Positions 1-14,200 of a stretch of 64,000 bases of DNA are shown one piece after another (the stretch's first letter is position 1; the number at the start of each line of letters is the position of its first letter). Both the position numbers and the translations under genes were made by a program. The stretch covers positions 314,196 to 378,195 of the forward strand of contig VXAA01006529.1 of the NCBI GenBank assembly GCA_013399115.1, given 5' to 3'. The notes under the pieces were generated by a model, which worked only from the letters and a program-made list of their open reading frames with translations, was not told the origin of the DNA and ran no database searches. This DNA is from Anseranas semipalmata (lineage: Eukaryota > Chordata > Aves > Anseriformes > Anseranatidae).

Positions 1-2003
1 GAGGGAGGGAAAATCCATCTTGCTGTGGCTTATAAAAGTATGGGCCACACTATGTCTTAAAAACTAGTACTACTGGCCTGTATATCTGGCAGGGATTTTC
101 TTCCCTGTGGCCATTGGAAGCGAGTAGGAAAGCTAAAGGATTGAAACATGCTTGGGGAATCTCATGTTAAATTGCACAGTGTTTAGGAGTGGTGTTTCTT
201 TCAGTCAAATGGGGTGCTGTTAATGTTGTCCAGAACGCTGTAAAGGTTTAAAAGTTTTTCAGCACTGTCCCTGTGTGAGATACCTGTTCTGGCCACCTTG
301 CTGACAGGAGGACATTTTACATCATCATAGAGAAAATCTGGTGGATATCTTAGTCTTTGATGTAGTGTTGTAGGAAATACCGCAGCAGATGACACCTGAG
401 AGATCTGGCTTGCTGCAGTACACTCTGCATCTCAGACAACGTGGAGTTTTTGATGGTGCAAAGAATTGCATCATGAAAAGTGAGGTTGATACTCTTTCCT
501 TAACTCATGCCGCTGTGCCTTTTTATTTTATTTCACAATTGTGTGAGTTGAGTACAGAGTGTCAGTCCAGCCCTGCATTACCCCAGGTCACTTAAAAACT
601 GGTAACATTTTGACAGAAGTTGAACTCACCACAACTTCAGCCACAGTAGACAGTGGTTCTACAAACTAGAAAGTGCTGTATGAGACAGCAAAAACTGGCA
701 GCTGAGAGTGATCTGTTTTCTTGTAGCCGCATTATTTCTTTTTCACACCAAACCCTCACTAATGACCATTGACTGAGAAGACTCCAATAAACCAAAATTC
801 ATGGAAGAGCCTTCTTTTTGCAAGAAGTGTGTTATGAAGATACATCAACCATTTGTAAGGGTAATTTTAACCAATATATGAAAACTACAGAAGAAAATGA
901 AGCCCAGAACTTCCCAGGCAAGTTCCACTGAAGTGTCACCAGTCCCCTGACAATGGGCAGGCTGGAGGAGACCCACAGCCAAGGCAACACTTTCCCCTTG
1001 TTCCACTAGAGTGAAGTGAGAATTGAAATCTCCAGGACTGGGAACACTATTAGCTAATTGGCTCTAGTGGTGTAGATACAAGCACATACAAACCTAATGG
1101 CACAGTTTGCAATGTCCATGCTGAAGTATCCTGTCAGTTTAGCACTTTGTTCTCCTATGAGTTTTCTGCTTGTGAAGAACTGTTTTTCCATTGATCAGCT
1201 GGTACTGTTTGATCCTGTGTTCTTGGAGTGTAGAAGAGGAAAAATTATAGATGCACAGCATATTCATGAACATGCATGTGTCCTGCTTAAATCAAGATAG
1301 CTCTCCCAAAATCACAGTCTGAGAATCTGTACCCTTTGAAAATCCTGCACATCATATTGGCTGCTGAGGGGAAGGGATTTTACTCATCTGTATTGCATAT
1401 TTTTGTTAATGAATTTCTCTTAAAAATATTTTTAAAGGATTTTTCAAAAAAAAAAATCTATTCAATAAAAATAAAACATTTAGAAACCAAATCTTAGGTA
1501 GATGAAGCAGCTTTATACAAACAGTTAAATGTACAGAATTACAAGTTGTTCTCCAGTTCATTTGTTACATTAAATGAATTATCTACTGAGTAAAACAGGT
1601 GAGGAAACACATCATTCATAGTGTTGTTTATTTACTTAGTTTACCTCAGTAAATTTGCACTTCGATAAAGACTAAATACTATATGAAGCTGTTTCGAGGC
1701 AGAGAATATACTCAGTTGTAACATTTTTTCCATTTATGAATGAATCCCAAAATTCAGAGAGTTTATTTCTTTCTTTGATGTAAAAGTTTTGAATAAAGAC
1801 TTAAAGAGCTGAGCTGTTTTGCCTGTGCTATCAGCCAAACAACTTTGGGCTGTACATAGGAGGAAAGCAGAAAAAAAATCTTTTAATTAATTGTTTCCCA
1901 AGTCACAGAGATACATACCTAGTCCCCGCCCACCTCTCGATACTTGTTTTAAGTGGTGTCCTTTAAAGGGTGTTCTCATACCAAGTTTCTTTTATACTTT
2001 TAG
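1..2003 (+). other. MAMDC2 intron (5' end outside window)
   Basis: No exon was found here. The opening exon of MAM2, which should end in a GDHTTG-like codon run, is not present, so it lies left of the window. Short open frames have no family resemblance and no splice context. No repeat family was recognised. Confidence 0.6.
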
Positions 2004-2260
2004 GTCACTACATGTATGTGGACTCTGTTTATGTCAAACATTTTCAGGAAGTGGCTCAGCTAATCTCACCGAAGACCACGGCCCCAATGTCTGGCTGCTT
2101 ATCTTTTTATTATCAACTTAAGCAGGAGAGCAGCATTGTTTTTACCCTTTACTTGAGAGATATGAATGGCTTTTATGAAGAGATCTGGAAAACAGACAGT
2201 GCCTTGACCACAGACTGGACGTTAGCAGAAGTTGACTTTAGCGCACCATACCCCATGGAG
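2004..2260 (+). CDS. MAMDC2: MAMDC2 exon: MAM2 central part
   Basis: Acceptor TTTTAG and donor GTAAAA flank a 257-nt exon entering in phase 1 and leaving in phase 0. It encodes the middle of a MAM domain, starting (G)[10 protein letters not shown] and containing GCLSFYYQL, the conserved third cysteine followed by aromatic residues. By domain count this is probably exon 6 of 14; the preceding exon is not in the window. Confidence 0.92.
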
Positions 2261-5200
2261 GTAAAACAATCATTCCTATACAGTCCAGCTGTGACTTTCA
2301 GGTTGCATCAGACATCAGTGCTGACTCAGGACAAGTTGGGAACATACCAGTGGCCTCCCAGTAGCTGAAAGATGGTTGTAATGATGCTGCTGATCTGTCA
2401 TTTCCTTTGTTGTTTCCTTTGTCCACTGTGTAAAGGTCAAGGAGAAATCACTTTTCATGCTGGTGCTTGGTTTTCAGCAAAGATGAAGTCAGGTGGTGAA
2501 GTGCTTGAAGGGACTGCCTGGGGAGGTTGTAGAGTCCTGCTAATGTGAGATCTTTTGGTTCCTACCAAATAATGTCATTGTCCTCTCAGTCCCATATTTC
2601 TGTGAATTGATGATCCATTTTTGAAGATGCTGAGTATCATAAAATTATGCATGCCTCCCACTGCAGAAGAAAAACTTTTTAAAAATATTCCAGATGTTTT
2701 TTCTGCCTTATGCAATCCATTTTTGCTTACATGAGGCAGAGTTCAAACCTGGGTCCTAATAGTACAGTAGCTCTTAGATGTGAAAGCTAGCTCTTTATGG
2801 TAACTAAAATTAATGTCAAAAGTATCAGGAAGAAGTAGAATTTTGTATTCCCTAGTGTTCACTGAAAAATAAATACCTTAGAAGACTGGAATAAACAGTG
2901 TATTATATATGGATATTATATGTAATTACATATATAATATATTTATATTCTACATGTTATACATATATATGTATTTATATATATAACACAGTTATATGCA
3001 TATCTATAGATATAGGGATATATAATGCTAGGATTACAAAGAGATCAGATTTAATTCTGTTTGCTTTAACTCTACATAATTTATTCATTAATTCAATACA
3101 AACCTACAGATTTTCAGAAAGTATTAGAGGTAAAGCTAATTTTCATTAAATGTTGCATACTTCTTTCATACACAGTAATGTCACTGAACAAATCATCTAT
3201 TGAAACTGTCAGACTTCAAATGGTATGGGAAACAAGATGAGATATAATAGCAAAGTACACTTCAACCCAACAATAGGAACAGAAGAAGAGGTATAATGTT
3301 TGCTGATATCCTGGACATAATTTTAAAACACCATATTTGAAGCTAAGAACAAATTATAAAAAATTGGCCGTAAAGTATAGAAGGGTCAAAAAATTGGAAT
3401 GATTAAACAATAAAGCGAAGAGAGAAGATTAAACAAAATCTGCAAAAAACAGAAGTTGTATGCGAATGGGAAAAACAGAAGAGACCATATGCTGTGGCAG
3501 GCAGAAAAGAATGTATGGGAATGTCATTCTACATCAGTACAATGAATTGCAAAGCCTTTAGCAACACATTGGAATTTGAAAGTATGCTTAAGTATCTGTG
3601 GGTCCAATCAAGGTGAAATATTGAAAGTGCACAAATACTGAACCACAGCAGAAAAGCCAAACGTGTCTTTTGCATCTGTGTGCCCTGTGAAGGAATTCCC
3701 ACACTACAGCCTTTATTTACTAGAGAGAATTTAGAGGAACTGTCTTAATATGTCAGTGGGTATGTAGCTAAAAAAACAGTCAGTCAAAGGCAGAGCAGCT
3801 TTCCTGGGTTCCTTTGCCCTTCAGAGCTGCCTCCCATGGCATCCCACCTACTGGTACCTGAATGAGCCCAAATCTGCTCTGCTGAAGCCCAGGGTCTGTG
3901 CTCTGCTACTTGCCTTCCTCCCTCACTCCTCTCAGGTACCTGACTCCACTATTACATGGTCACTACAGCATCACTGGCTGTAAATTTGTCAATGATCAAT
4001 TAGACCTGGGAGTTACTGTAGTTAGTTTTGTGAAAACGTTATCTCAGTTCTTACTGGCATTCATAAAACCATCTGGAATGTTGGAAATTTTCTATACAGG
4101 AATATACAGCAAACCATAGGATGTAATGTCAGTAAATGAATGAATGCACAGGATATCCCTGTCTTCAGTAGAGTACACAACTCCAATCCTTTCAGTTAAA
4201 ATGAATATCCTTAGAATTACAAGAGGGAGATGGGGATAATCAAGTTACATGAATAAAATAACAGTTCTCAGCCTGGGAAAAAAAAAAAAAAGTAGAGTAT
4301 GGTAGAAGCTTATAAAAATCATGAGTGACACAGAAAAGTTTGACTGTTCCTGTTTCTCATAATTTGCATTGCTGTTCCAAAACCAAGGGACAATTTTTTC
4401 ATACATAGCATAACTAAACTGTAGAACTCAATTCCACAACACACTATGGATACCATTATTGTGACCAGTTCAAAAGCTGATTAGACAAATTTGTGGAAGA
4501 ATCCATTGGGAATGCAATGTGAGGGAAGAACTGGAAGCTTGTCATCATCTACAGGTCTTTCTGTAAGTGACCTCTGCTGAAAACAAGATACTGGGCAAAA
4601 TGGGCCTTTATTCTGCTCCAGAAATCTTTATATAATCCAACATAGTCATTATTTTAGAGATAATTTTACATAAATAAGATTAAACGTTGCATATTATTTT
4701 TTCAGTCTGTTCACGAGGATCCTTCTCTTTTTTCATCCAGCTAGAGGAAATGTTTCAGGTTTCTTACACAGCTCTTCTATTTTGGCTCCCATCTGTAGGC
4801 AACACATCACAGACATTGCTATCACTGGACAGGATCTCACTCTGGAAGCATTTGTCTTTATATCCTTGTTTTGTCCCTGGGGTTGTCTTGTGGTTCAGGC
4901 CTTTTCTCAAAGTTTTCCTGTAGCTCAGTGCTTTGATACTTTAGATAAATTTTAACACACTTCCTCAAGAGTTATGGACTGTCCTCCACTTACTTGAGGA
5001 AATGATGTCCCTTGGGAATGGCAGGGTACACACAATGTTTGATTTTGTGGTAAACAAAATACAGTGATAGCTTTTCTGGTTCTTAACTGATTTTTTAAAA
5101 GGAAAACTTCCTTGCCAGCTGATTCCAAGGCATGGGTTTCAGTGTCTGAGGATGTTTAGAGAAAAGTTAACGTGTTAACAACAATACATGCAGACCAATC

Positions 5201-8200
5201 CACACAGTATTGTTTTTAGCTCTTGATTAAGACAGATGCTAGGTACAGTAGTAATGAGGCAGCTTTGGAGTTACAGTCAATAAAGATTAATGACTCTGAC
5301 TACTGGTCCGGTGTGGTATCATTAGAGTAGCCTTACTGCATCTTTAAAATTGATGTTTCATAAAGCAGCAGAAAAGCTCTGTTCTTGATTTTTCCTTGAC
5401 CTTGAGTGGACAAAGATCTGGTGCAAGGGTCAGAGTTGGATTTGTATCACAAATAAGTGATATAATTCAATTTGTCCCAACATCAACAGTGCTGTCTGAG
5501 GTGCCATGGAATCTGTTTGGGAGATTTGGTCAGAATTCTGTAATATGAAGATGTGTACCAAAATTATTGTTGTGGCAGATGAATAACAAATGATTATTAT
5601 TTCCAGGTAGTATTTGAAGTTGCTTTCAACAGTGCCAAGGGAGGTTATGTTGCACTTGATGACATTTCTTTCTCTCCGGTTTACTGCAGCAATCAGACAG
5701 GTATGAGTTCTTATTGCTCTCTGCCATCCTTGATTTCTCCCTTTGCTTTGTCCCTTTGAACTGCCTCTGTCAGTACTTGCAATATTTGGTAGTGATGTGC
5801 AGATGCTGACTTCTTAGCTAACCAATGCCATTGGGCATCTCTTTCTCCTAGTGACAAAACAGCAGTGTAGGGCAGATAAAGACTAAGGCCATTCACTGGA
5901 TCAGTTGATCTAGAAACCAGTCTTTAACGCTTCCTTTCCAGTGGCCTTGCCTCAGGGATCTACAACCAGAGCGCTGGACTGAATGCTGCATTTGCATCTC
6001 CCCAGTGTTAGAACAAATTACCACTTGCAGACCTGCCTCAGAAAGAGAGGAGTGTTTCCCCAGGTGTGACAGTATGAGGAAGCAAATGTACTGGGCTTTC
6101 CATGTTTGCCAGTGTAGGGAATATCTTCCTCCATGCTACATGTCCTGAGGCGTTCTTCGGAGCTAAAACAGGAGCCTTGCCTTCCTGTCTCAGTTGTTCC
6201 TGGAGGTACTATTTGTTTCAGATAGAAGCATGTCTGTCAAGATTTTATTAAGTTTTCACAGCAGCAGAAATCAGCTAAGTCCGCATGACCTGTGTTGAAG
6301 AGGCACATGGTACCAAGGACTTTGTCATTTGTGAGTGCAGACTCTTAATTCACTATGTATTGGTTGTTTGGTTTTTCTGCTAGTGGTAAGCAATATTCAA
6401 AAGTAGATCAGTGGTTTCCCACTGAGCCCATCCATTCTTTTTGGTCACAAGTTTGAATTTTTGGCTAGTGTTTTGAAGTAATTGAGGAAAAAGAGATTTT
6501 TTCCCCCTTTTTAGCTGCTTGGAGTCTCTGCTAGCTTTACCTTCACTGCACATATTATGATATGATATTAATATATATGTTATTTTTATATATTATATAC
6601 ATTATGAATCCATCACACTTGGCTTAATAAATCTAGTTGTTTCATTAACTCCTCAGTGCCTGTTCTATTTTTGCTTTGTCTTGCAACAAAAATACTGGTC
6701 TATGTTTGCAGTATAGCATGGATAGGAGCTGTGTGCTCATCTGTGTTTTCCATTTTAAGTTTCAAGATGTCTTACATGCAGTGAGTTATGGGATATTTCC
6801 TAGTATTTTATGCCCCAGCCCTGATTTTGTTGTGATGTGATGGCCCAAGTTCAGATCCACTCTGACTGGTGAAATTGATTGGTTCAGCTAAGAGCTTTGC
6901 TTACTAAGTCTGATTTGTAGTTCTTTTTGGTTGTGGGTTGTTTTTTGTTTTTCCTATTTAAGAAATGAATACCAATCATTTGCTTGATATTTTGTTGAAA
7001 TACGTTTAGCTGCGGGTTAATCATTTAGACTTATTTCCCATTTCCATCTGAAATTATTTTGAGTAGAGATGTTTTAACAGTCAAGAGATCTTCATTTTCC
7101 TTGTATTCAACCACAGAGGTGTATATTACAGTATTAAATTTTTTCCTTATTTTTCTAAAAGTTTTGGTCAATAAAGGTCTCGATGTTAGCCTGAGAGAGG
7201 GAAAAGATACCAGAGTATTACACTTGCTCGACAAAGGATGAATCAAATGCTACATGGGCCTGGTAGAGCTCCAGCTGTGTGTTTTGTTTGGTGAGGAACA
7301 CAGGGTCAGGAGGCCAGAGCTGCCACTTACTTCTCTGTAGGCAGAGAAAAACACCTAGGCAGTGCATAGATCCGACTTATTTGAGGACAAAGAACTGGGA
7401 CAAAGTCCCTACCCTTGCCTGGAAATCCCACTTAGCCTCTGTACACAAAGGTCACACCTGCTGACATGGAGTGGTGCTCACGGGGTCCAGATTCGTGACC
7501 TAGCCAAAAATCACATAGTCACTTTGGGTTGTGCCCCCTCCTTCACCCAGCATCTGCAACAAGGGACTGAAGAGGTTTTTAAAGAAGTCTAGATATTTTA
7601 CCTAAAAGCACCCTTTCACCACAGGTCAATAGAGAGCTGTCAGTAGGGCTGGGGGGTTAACTTAGCTTTTAATAAACTCTTTCTCTAAAAGGTGCAATTT
7701 TCCGTGGTGCAGTGCTAAAATGAGTGAGGCATAGGTCCAGCGGTCAACGGCCATGAGGTGGTACACAAACCAAAAGCTATTTGACTTACATACCCAGAGC
7801 ATGTATATGCACACACGTTATCCGTTACTACAAAAGGTTTTTGAGAGAAGTGCTGTTTAAAAAAAATATTGAACGTTTATGTTAGAAAATTATCCCCTTG
7901 GAAACTGAAAAGACATGCACACACATGCACACAGTCCTACTCATTTTGTCCAAATATCTTTTGAATGAAGCAGAAGGATGAATACAAATACCTGAATATC
8001 TTCGTGCATTATGTCTTAAAGGAGGAATCTTCTTTTAATGTTTGTAGCTTATTTATATTCTATAGGGACTGTAAGGGAGGATTTTTTTTTTCCCTCCAGC
8101 AAAAATATAAGAAAATAACATCCGCTTGTGATAGAAAATTGATAGCTTGATCTCAGTGTGACTTTGCATCATATACGCATAACATCTTTGTGTGTTCTTC

Positions 8201-11200
8201 TATAACTCCAAGATGAAACAGAGTACACTTTGGCATACCTGTGCTTCAGATGTCTGTGCTTGTTTTGCTGTACCCTTCCTAACAGAACATATACATTTGT
8301 CTTTTAGGAATTCCCTTCAATCCTGCAGAGGCAGGCTGCAATTTTGAGGAAGATCTGTGTAATTTTTACCAGGATCACAAGGATGGCCCAGGATGGAGCA
8401 GAGTGAAAGTGAAGCGCAATGTGTATAGAGCAGGAGATCACACGACTGGGTTTGGTAAATCAAAACTTTTCACTAGAAAAGTCAAACTGGATAAAGGTTA
8501 ACCTATTGTATAAATTTTCACTCTGTTAAATAACTTCATTGGCACACTAGTTAGACTGCCTCTCTGTAAATCCCTGCTGTGGAAAAGCAGTGTACACTGC
8601 TGTGCCCTAGCTGGGACTCCGTCTGTGCCTGGCCCCGCACGCGCAGGGGGAATGTCACATGTTGAAGGGCCACACAGGGCCATAAACCAGAGCAGCGTCA
8701 CTGGGCTGTGCTGATCTGCAGTCACTGAAGATATGACTCCACAAAAACATGCAAGCAAATATGATAGTAGCTTAATGCATTGCTTTTCATATAGAGAAGA
8801 GCTGAGCTCGTAGCTCTTCCAGGCATAAGACAGTTGGCATTTTTAAGGGAAAACTGTGAGATTTTGTGTAGTGAAACCACATAGTGAAAGGCCTGCTAAT
8901 AAGTTCTGAAAATGTCTTTTGCACTGATGTAGTGCTTCTCATACATCCCCTTATGTAGAGTATCTGTGGTTATTAATCGTGTGTGCTAAAGCCCCACCTC
9001 TTTCATACTCAATGCTGAAAATAATATGCTCTGTGCCCCATCCTTCATTCTCTGGTCTCAGAGCAGTAACTTTGAAATAGTGAGGCTTCTGGTGAGGCCA
9101 GCAGGCCAGAGAATATTTCCATGTGTATTTGAAGAGTACTTATTTCTAGTAACTTAGCTGTGTGCCAGTTTAGTTTGAAATAGCAAGGATGTTTTTAGAA
9201 AAAAATCTTATTCCCCTTCGATATCTGTTTTCTGCCAGTAGAAACTGTTTTTACAACCAAAGTCTGCTGCAATAACAGAAGCTGCTTTAATAGCAAATAA
9301 GCTGTGCTAATTGTCTATTAGAAATACTCAATAATTGCACTGTCTTGCAGGTTATTACTTGCTGGCAAACACAAAGTTTACATCACAGCCTGGGTACATT
9401 GGACGTCTGTATGGCCCAACCCTGCCAGGAAACTTGCAGTTTTGTCTGCGTTTTTATTATGCCTTGTACGGCTTTTTCAAAATGAGCGGCACCCTTGCTG
9501 TTTATATTTTTGAGGAGAATCATGTGGTTCAAGAGAAAATCTGGTCTGTCTCGGACTCTCCAAAGGGAGTTTGGACTCAAGCTGAAATCTCCTTCAAAAA
9601 GCCTATGCCTTGCAAGGTAAGAGCCAGCTCTTCACATCTATACGGCTGTAGATGGAGGTTTTCCTTGCCTTTTCCTTCCAGGGAACTCTCTTCCCTGGGG
9701 ACTAATTCTGAGTGAGCTGTACCTGGAGAGTGAAATAAAGGTCCCAGGCAGTGCAGAGGGGAGAAGCGTTCTTTGCAGTCTAGCTCTCGTGTGAGCCCCA
9801 GTAAAGGGGCTTTGTACCGGGAGCAGGGCAGTGCCCGGGTGTCCTGAACAGTAGTCACAGTACTCACGGAGACTCCACTGGAGGAGCTGGAATGACAGCT
9901 GGTTGTTTCTCAGTGCTCTCTACGTTCGTGCATTTTTGTTTGTTTCCTATGTGATTCCAATTACCTTAGTGAAATACAGATTGTAATCAATTAAAAAGTT
10001 CAGTGCCAAAGTTCTGGTCAAAATGGCGAGCTGATCCTAAACTACTTTCCTAAACTAAGCCACTAGGTTAAAATATGAAAACAGAAGTCAGTGTAATTTA
10101 GAGCAATAGACCTGAAGTATTTGCAGTGTCTGGTTGGTGAGGTCATTTTAATATCTCAGCAAGTTAATAACAATATTTCTTATCACCTCCTGAATAAGTT
10201 TTCAAGCTGCTGTTATTCCTCATCTCCACTCATATTACAAAGACCCACTTTTCTCAGGTGACTCGCACAAATTTGTGCAGGAGCTATGTCTGCAGTTATC
10301 CTGATTTCTGTAATGTTTTTTCACTATCTCTGAGTCAGCTGAGGGGGACCAGATGGATCGCTACCCAAGGACACTGAGATAAATCCAGATTTTTTTACAG
10401 AATGTGATAATACTATATTGCATGTAAATGAAAGCTTTTGTTAGTAAGTCTTCAAATAAAAGCATTTCTAAACTATAGAAAAACATCTTAAGCATTTTGC
10501 CCCACTATAAAGTAATTTTTGAAATGGCAGGAGTTATTTAGTGTAACTTTTTGGAAAAAAAAGTTTTGCCTGGAAGTAAATGCACTGTAAAAAGAAAAGC
10601 TCAAAAGAAAAGTTGCTAAAATGTGTTAAAAAGGAAATTAACACTGAAAATTCAACCCTAATTGTTGGGTTGTTTTCTCTAGATATCTGTTACATTAAAA
10701 TTTTATGAACTTTCTTATGTCTATATTTTTTGCACATAAAACTTAAATGAATTTCTAATGCCCTTTCAATTCGTACAGAATGAAACAATTTCTGAATTTT
10801 ATTACTGCCCAGCAAGTGAGTGATAGAAAACTCACTTAGTATCATCCCAAAATACTTGCAGAAAAGTATATTTCTCTTTTTCTTAAAATGTGAGAAGATA
10901 CTGATCAAAAAGGCAAGCTTCTGACATACTTTTTGCCATCTCCCATTTCCATATTTTTTTATTTCTTTTAAAAAGGCTCAGTAGCTTGTGCAGCGTAACG
11001 CAACGTGTGAGTAGTGATGACAGCTGAACATGACTGTTAACAAATGGTTTATAGCCTTGGAGGTGGCAGGTTTTTTTTTAGCATCTGACATTTGCATGGA
11101 AAATCTTTTCCAGTATGGATTTATGAAGAACTATTTTTATGTTTTCCTAGAAATTAGTGTATCTAAAAAACTTGTGAAGAAGCTTGCCTAGGATGGAAAG

Positions 11201-14200
11201 CTTGTAAAACTTTTCTTGAAAATCAGCTTTCATGTCTGTAGCTACCAGTCTGCCTGTGGGCAGTACTAGATGGGGAGAGTGATACAGGAGAGAAGAAAGA
11301 AGTCAAGGGAATATCCTCTCTGCTTCTGAGCCCAGAGGTCTGCAGGAGGGAAGAAACACCATCCTCTGCAGCAGGGGGCTTTGCTGGCCTCTGGCAACTC
11401 CCAAAAACCTTCAGCAACTTCTTCAGGTCTTGTGATGAGAAAGCCTTCTTTCCCACAGAAACAAATTGCAAAATGTTTCTGTTGAGGTTGCATTCTTCAA
11501 ATATCACAAAGAGTGAGATTTATTGGTCTTTAGAGAGCTCACATGTTCAGCATTTCATAATTCAGACACCCCTTAGTGTGTATTTAGGGGGGATGAAGCC
11601 ATAGCCTTGATTGAAACCTATTATCTTATAGTTTTTTTCCTGGATTGGAAGATTAAATTAGGTTTAGAATAGGGATTAAGTTGCAGCTTTAAATATGAAG
11701 TAGATGCCATTGGTACATAACAAATCATGAACAAGCTGTAATGTCCTGAACTTTGTATAATGGAATGACTGTTTTATGGTTTTCATGATGCTTGCATATG
11801 TATATATATGATTACTTTATTAAGTCTTCATTAGACAAATAGTACATGGAGGACAATGGGTAATGTTCTGAAGCAGAGGCAAATATATGTGAAAAAGTAT
11901 GTATATATGAAAAAGTATATACATGAAATATACATAGGAAAATATATCAATATAATATTTTTAAGGCTGAGAAGGTCGCATGCAAAATACAAATTATGCC
12001 AAAGTTTAAGTGTGTGCTTGCTTGCCATAAGGTGAGGGTGAAAAACTGATGTAGTTATGGATTGTCTAATTGTAATATTCACAAGCAGACTTGAATTAAG
12101 TTGCACAGTGAGCCTGATTCTGTCTTTTCCTTGCAATTTCATGCCCATGTCTTCCACCTAAATACTTTTAAAAGTCATTTCATGCTTAATTTTGTTGTTT
12201 CTTTTTTTTCAAAGCTGACGGGAGGAAGTGAAGGAGCATTGTGTGGCATTATATAAACATTCAGTTAGTTATCTGTAAAACTATCTGCTGGGGACCTAAT
12301 GAAATAGCTGACAAGAGACAGGCACTTGCCATCTTCAGTGTAAGCTGGTGGTGGAGGTGTATCAGAGCACATTTTGCCTGACTGCAAGGAGTGATGTGAG
12401 CCAGCAACTCGGGGATTACACTTCAGGCTCTGGAGGGAGAAATGGCAAACCCCAGACTCTCATCTGCTCAGTGAAGCTTGATGTCTCTTTTCTTGTCTCC
12501 TCCAACCTGTACTCGTGTCTCTTGGTGCCTCACAGATACATCTTTGTCTTTTCTGTCCTGCCCTGTAGGCAGCAACCCCCCCACTCACATTCCCCATCTT
12601 ACTTCTGGCTCCTCAGCTCCAGCCAGTCCCTCAGATCCTGTCCATGTCCCAGTCTCTTTGCCCTGCCTGTCCAAGTTCTTACAAATTTTAGGTTTTCAAA
12701 AAGTAATGAATTGACAGAAAGCACAAGTCTGGCACAAAGACCAAACCCAGACACATTTCATCCTCCTATTCCAAAGTCTAGGAGCGACCAAGCTTTTCAA
12801 AGAATTTTCAAAATAGGGGCAAAATAATGCCTTTTTTCCTAGCCTTGTTCTCAGAAATGATGGAACGGTTTTGGCTTAAATCTTGCAAAACAAGCTTGAA
12901 GCAAGCACCCAGAATGGAAAGTCTGAGTTGAAATCATTGCATCTTGGCAATGTTATAAGCAAGTGAAAAATACAGTCTTTTAATGGAGTGAGCTGTTCTT
13001 AAAATAAGATGGAGATACCACCTTTTCTCTGGGAGATGTAGTGGTTGATGTGGCTATCACATTGTTTTCTGAGATGCATCAAGTCTAGACTTAAGCGATA
13101 AGAAGCTGTAGGCATGCACAGTAGTTTGGTTTATCAAGTTCTTGGTTACTGGGTGTGACTTGTAGATTGGCTCCGTGTCTGTGGAAACAGTAAACAGTCT
13201 CCTGGCTGCTCCTTAATGGCCAGCTAGGTCAGCGAGGCTGTCGTTGTGTTCCTTTGGCTGGAGAGTCCTGAAGGTCATACAGATTTTGCAGCCAGAAGGC
13301 AATTTTTCTAAAATACCTGAACATGTATGTCCGTCATCTTTCTTCTCACTATGAATATTACACTCAAGGCTTTGAAAACAATACTTTAAATCCATCGGAT
13401 ATGTTTTAATTTTGATAAGGTACTTTCTTGTGTCAGATCAGTAAAAAGTCTCAGACTTCCATCTCTTGGTTTGTGTAATGGTTTTTTGCAAGTTCTTTTG
13501 GAATTAGCTAACTGCAGTCTGGCACAGAGTGTTGGCTTGAGTTCTGTGAGCAGGAAACTTGAAGCTGGCCAACAGGCTTTTATATTACACTTTCAAAATA
13601 CCACATTGAAAAGGTTAGATGATTATGATCCAACTGAGGAAGTCATAAATGTTTATACTTATACACACACACACATATATATATGTAAATACTACAAATA
13701 TATATATTATATAAAGCTAGTGAGAAGGAGGGAAATTTAAATTCCCATTTTTCTCTTTGTATTTGAGACAGTTTGTTTAAGTGAGTGTATGCACCTGTGG
13801 TCCTATGCATAAAAAGTGTTTTTATACCCATATAAGTGGTTTTATACCCAAAAAGTGTTTTTTTTTTTTTTTTTATGCCTAGTGAATAAATGTGAGACAG
13901 AAGAAATAAAAAAAGATTTTCCTAACATTTACTAAAATAAATGAAACCTCCATGCCTTGTTGTACAAATATCTTTAAGGGCAGCAGAAAAATCTGACTTT
14001 GAAATATGTAGATTCTTTCTATCTGATTGAATGAACTGAAACTGATCTTCCAAGCTAATACCTGTCAGGGAAAGGTCAGTGCTAACTGAAGGACAAATTC
14101 ACATACACCATGTGTAACCTGGAGATGCTCACATGCACCATGGAGCATGAATTTGCTTTTTAATATTGTGTGCGTGTGTGTGTTTGTGTGTGTTTGTGTG

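Noticed and set aside
12348..12827. 159-codon open frame in the long MAMDC2 intron
   Set aside because: No domain, biased serine/proline composition from C/T-rich DNA, no splice context fitting MAMDC2 phases.
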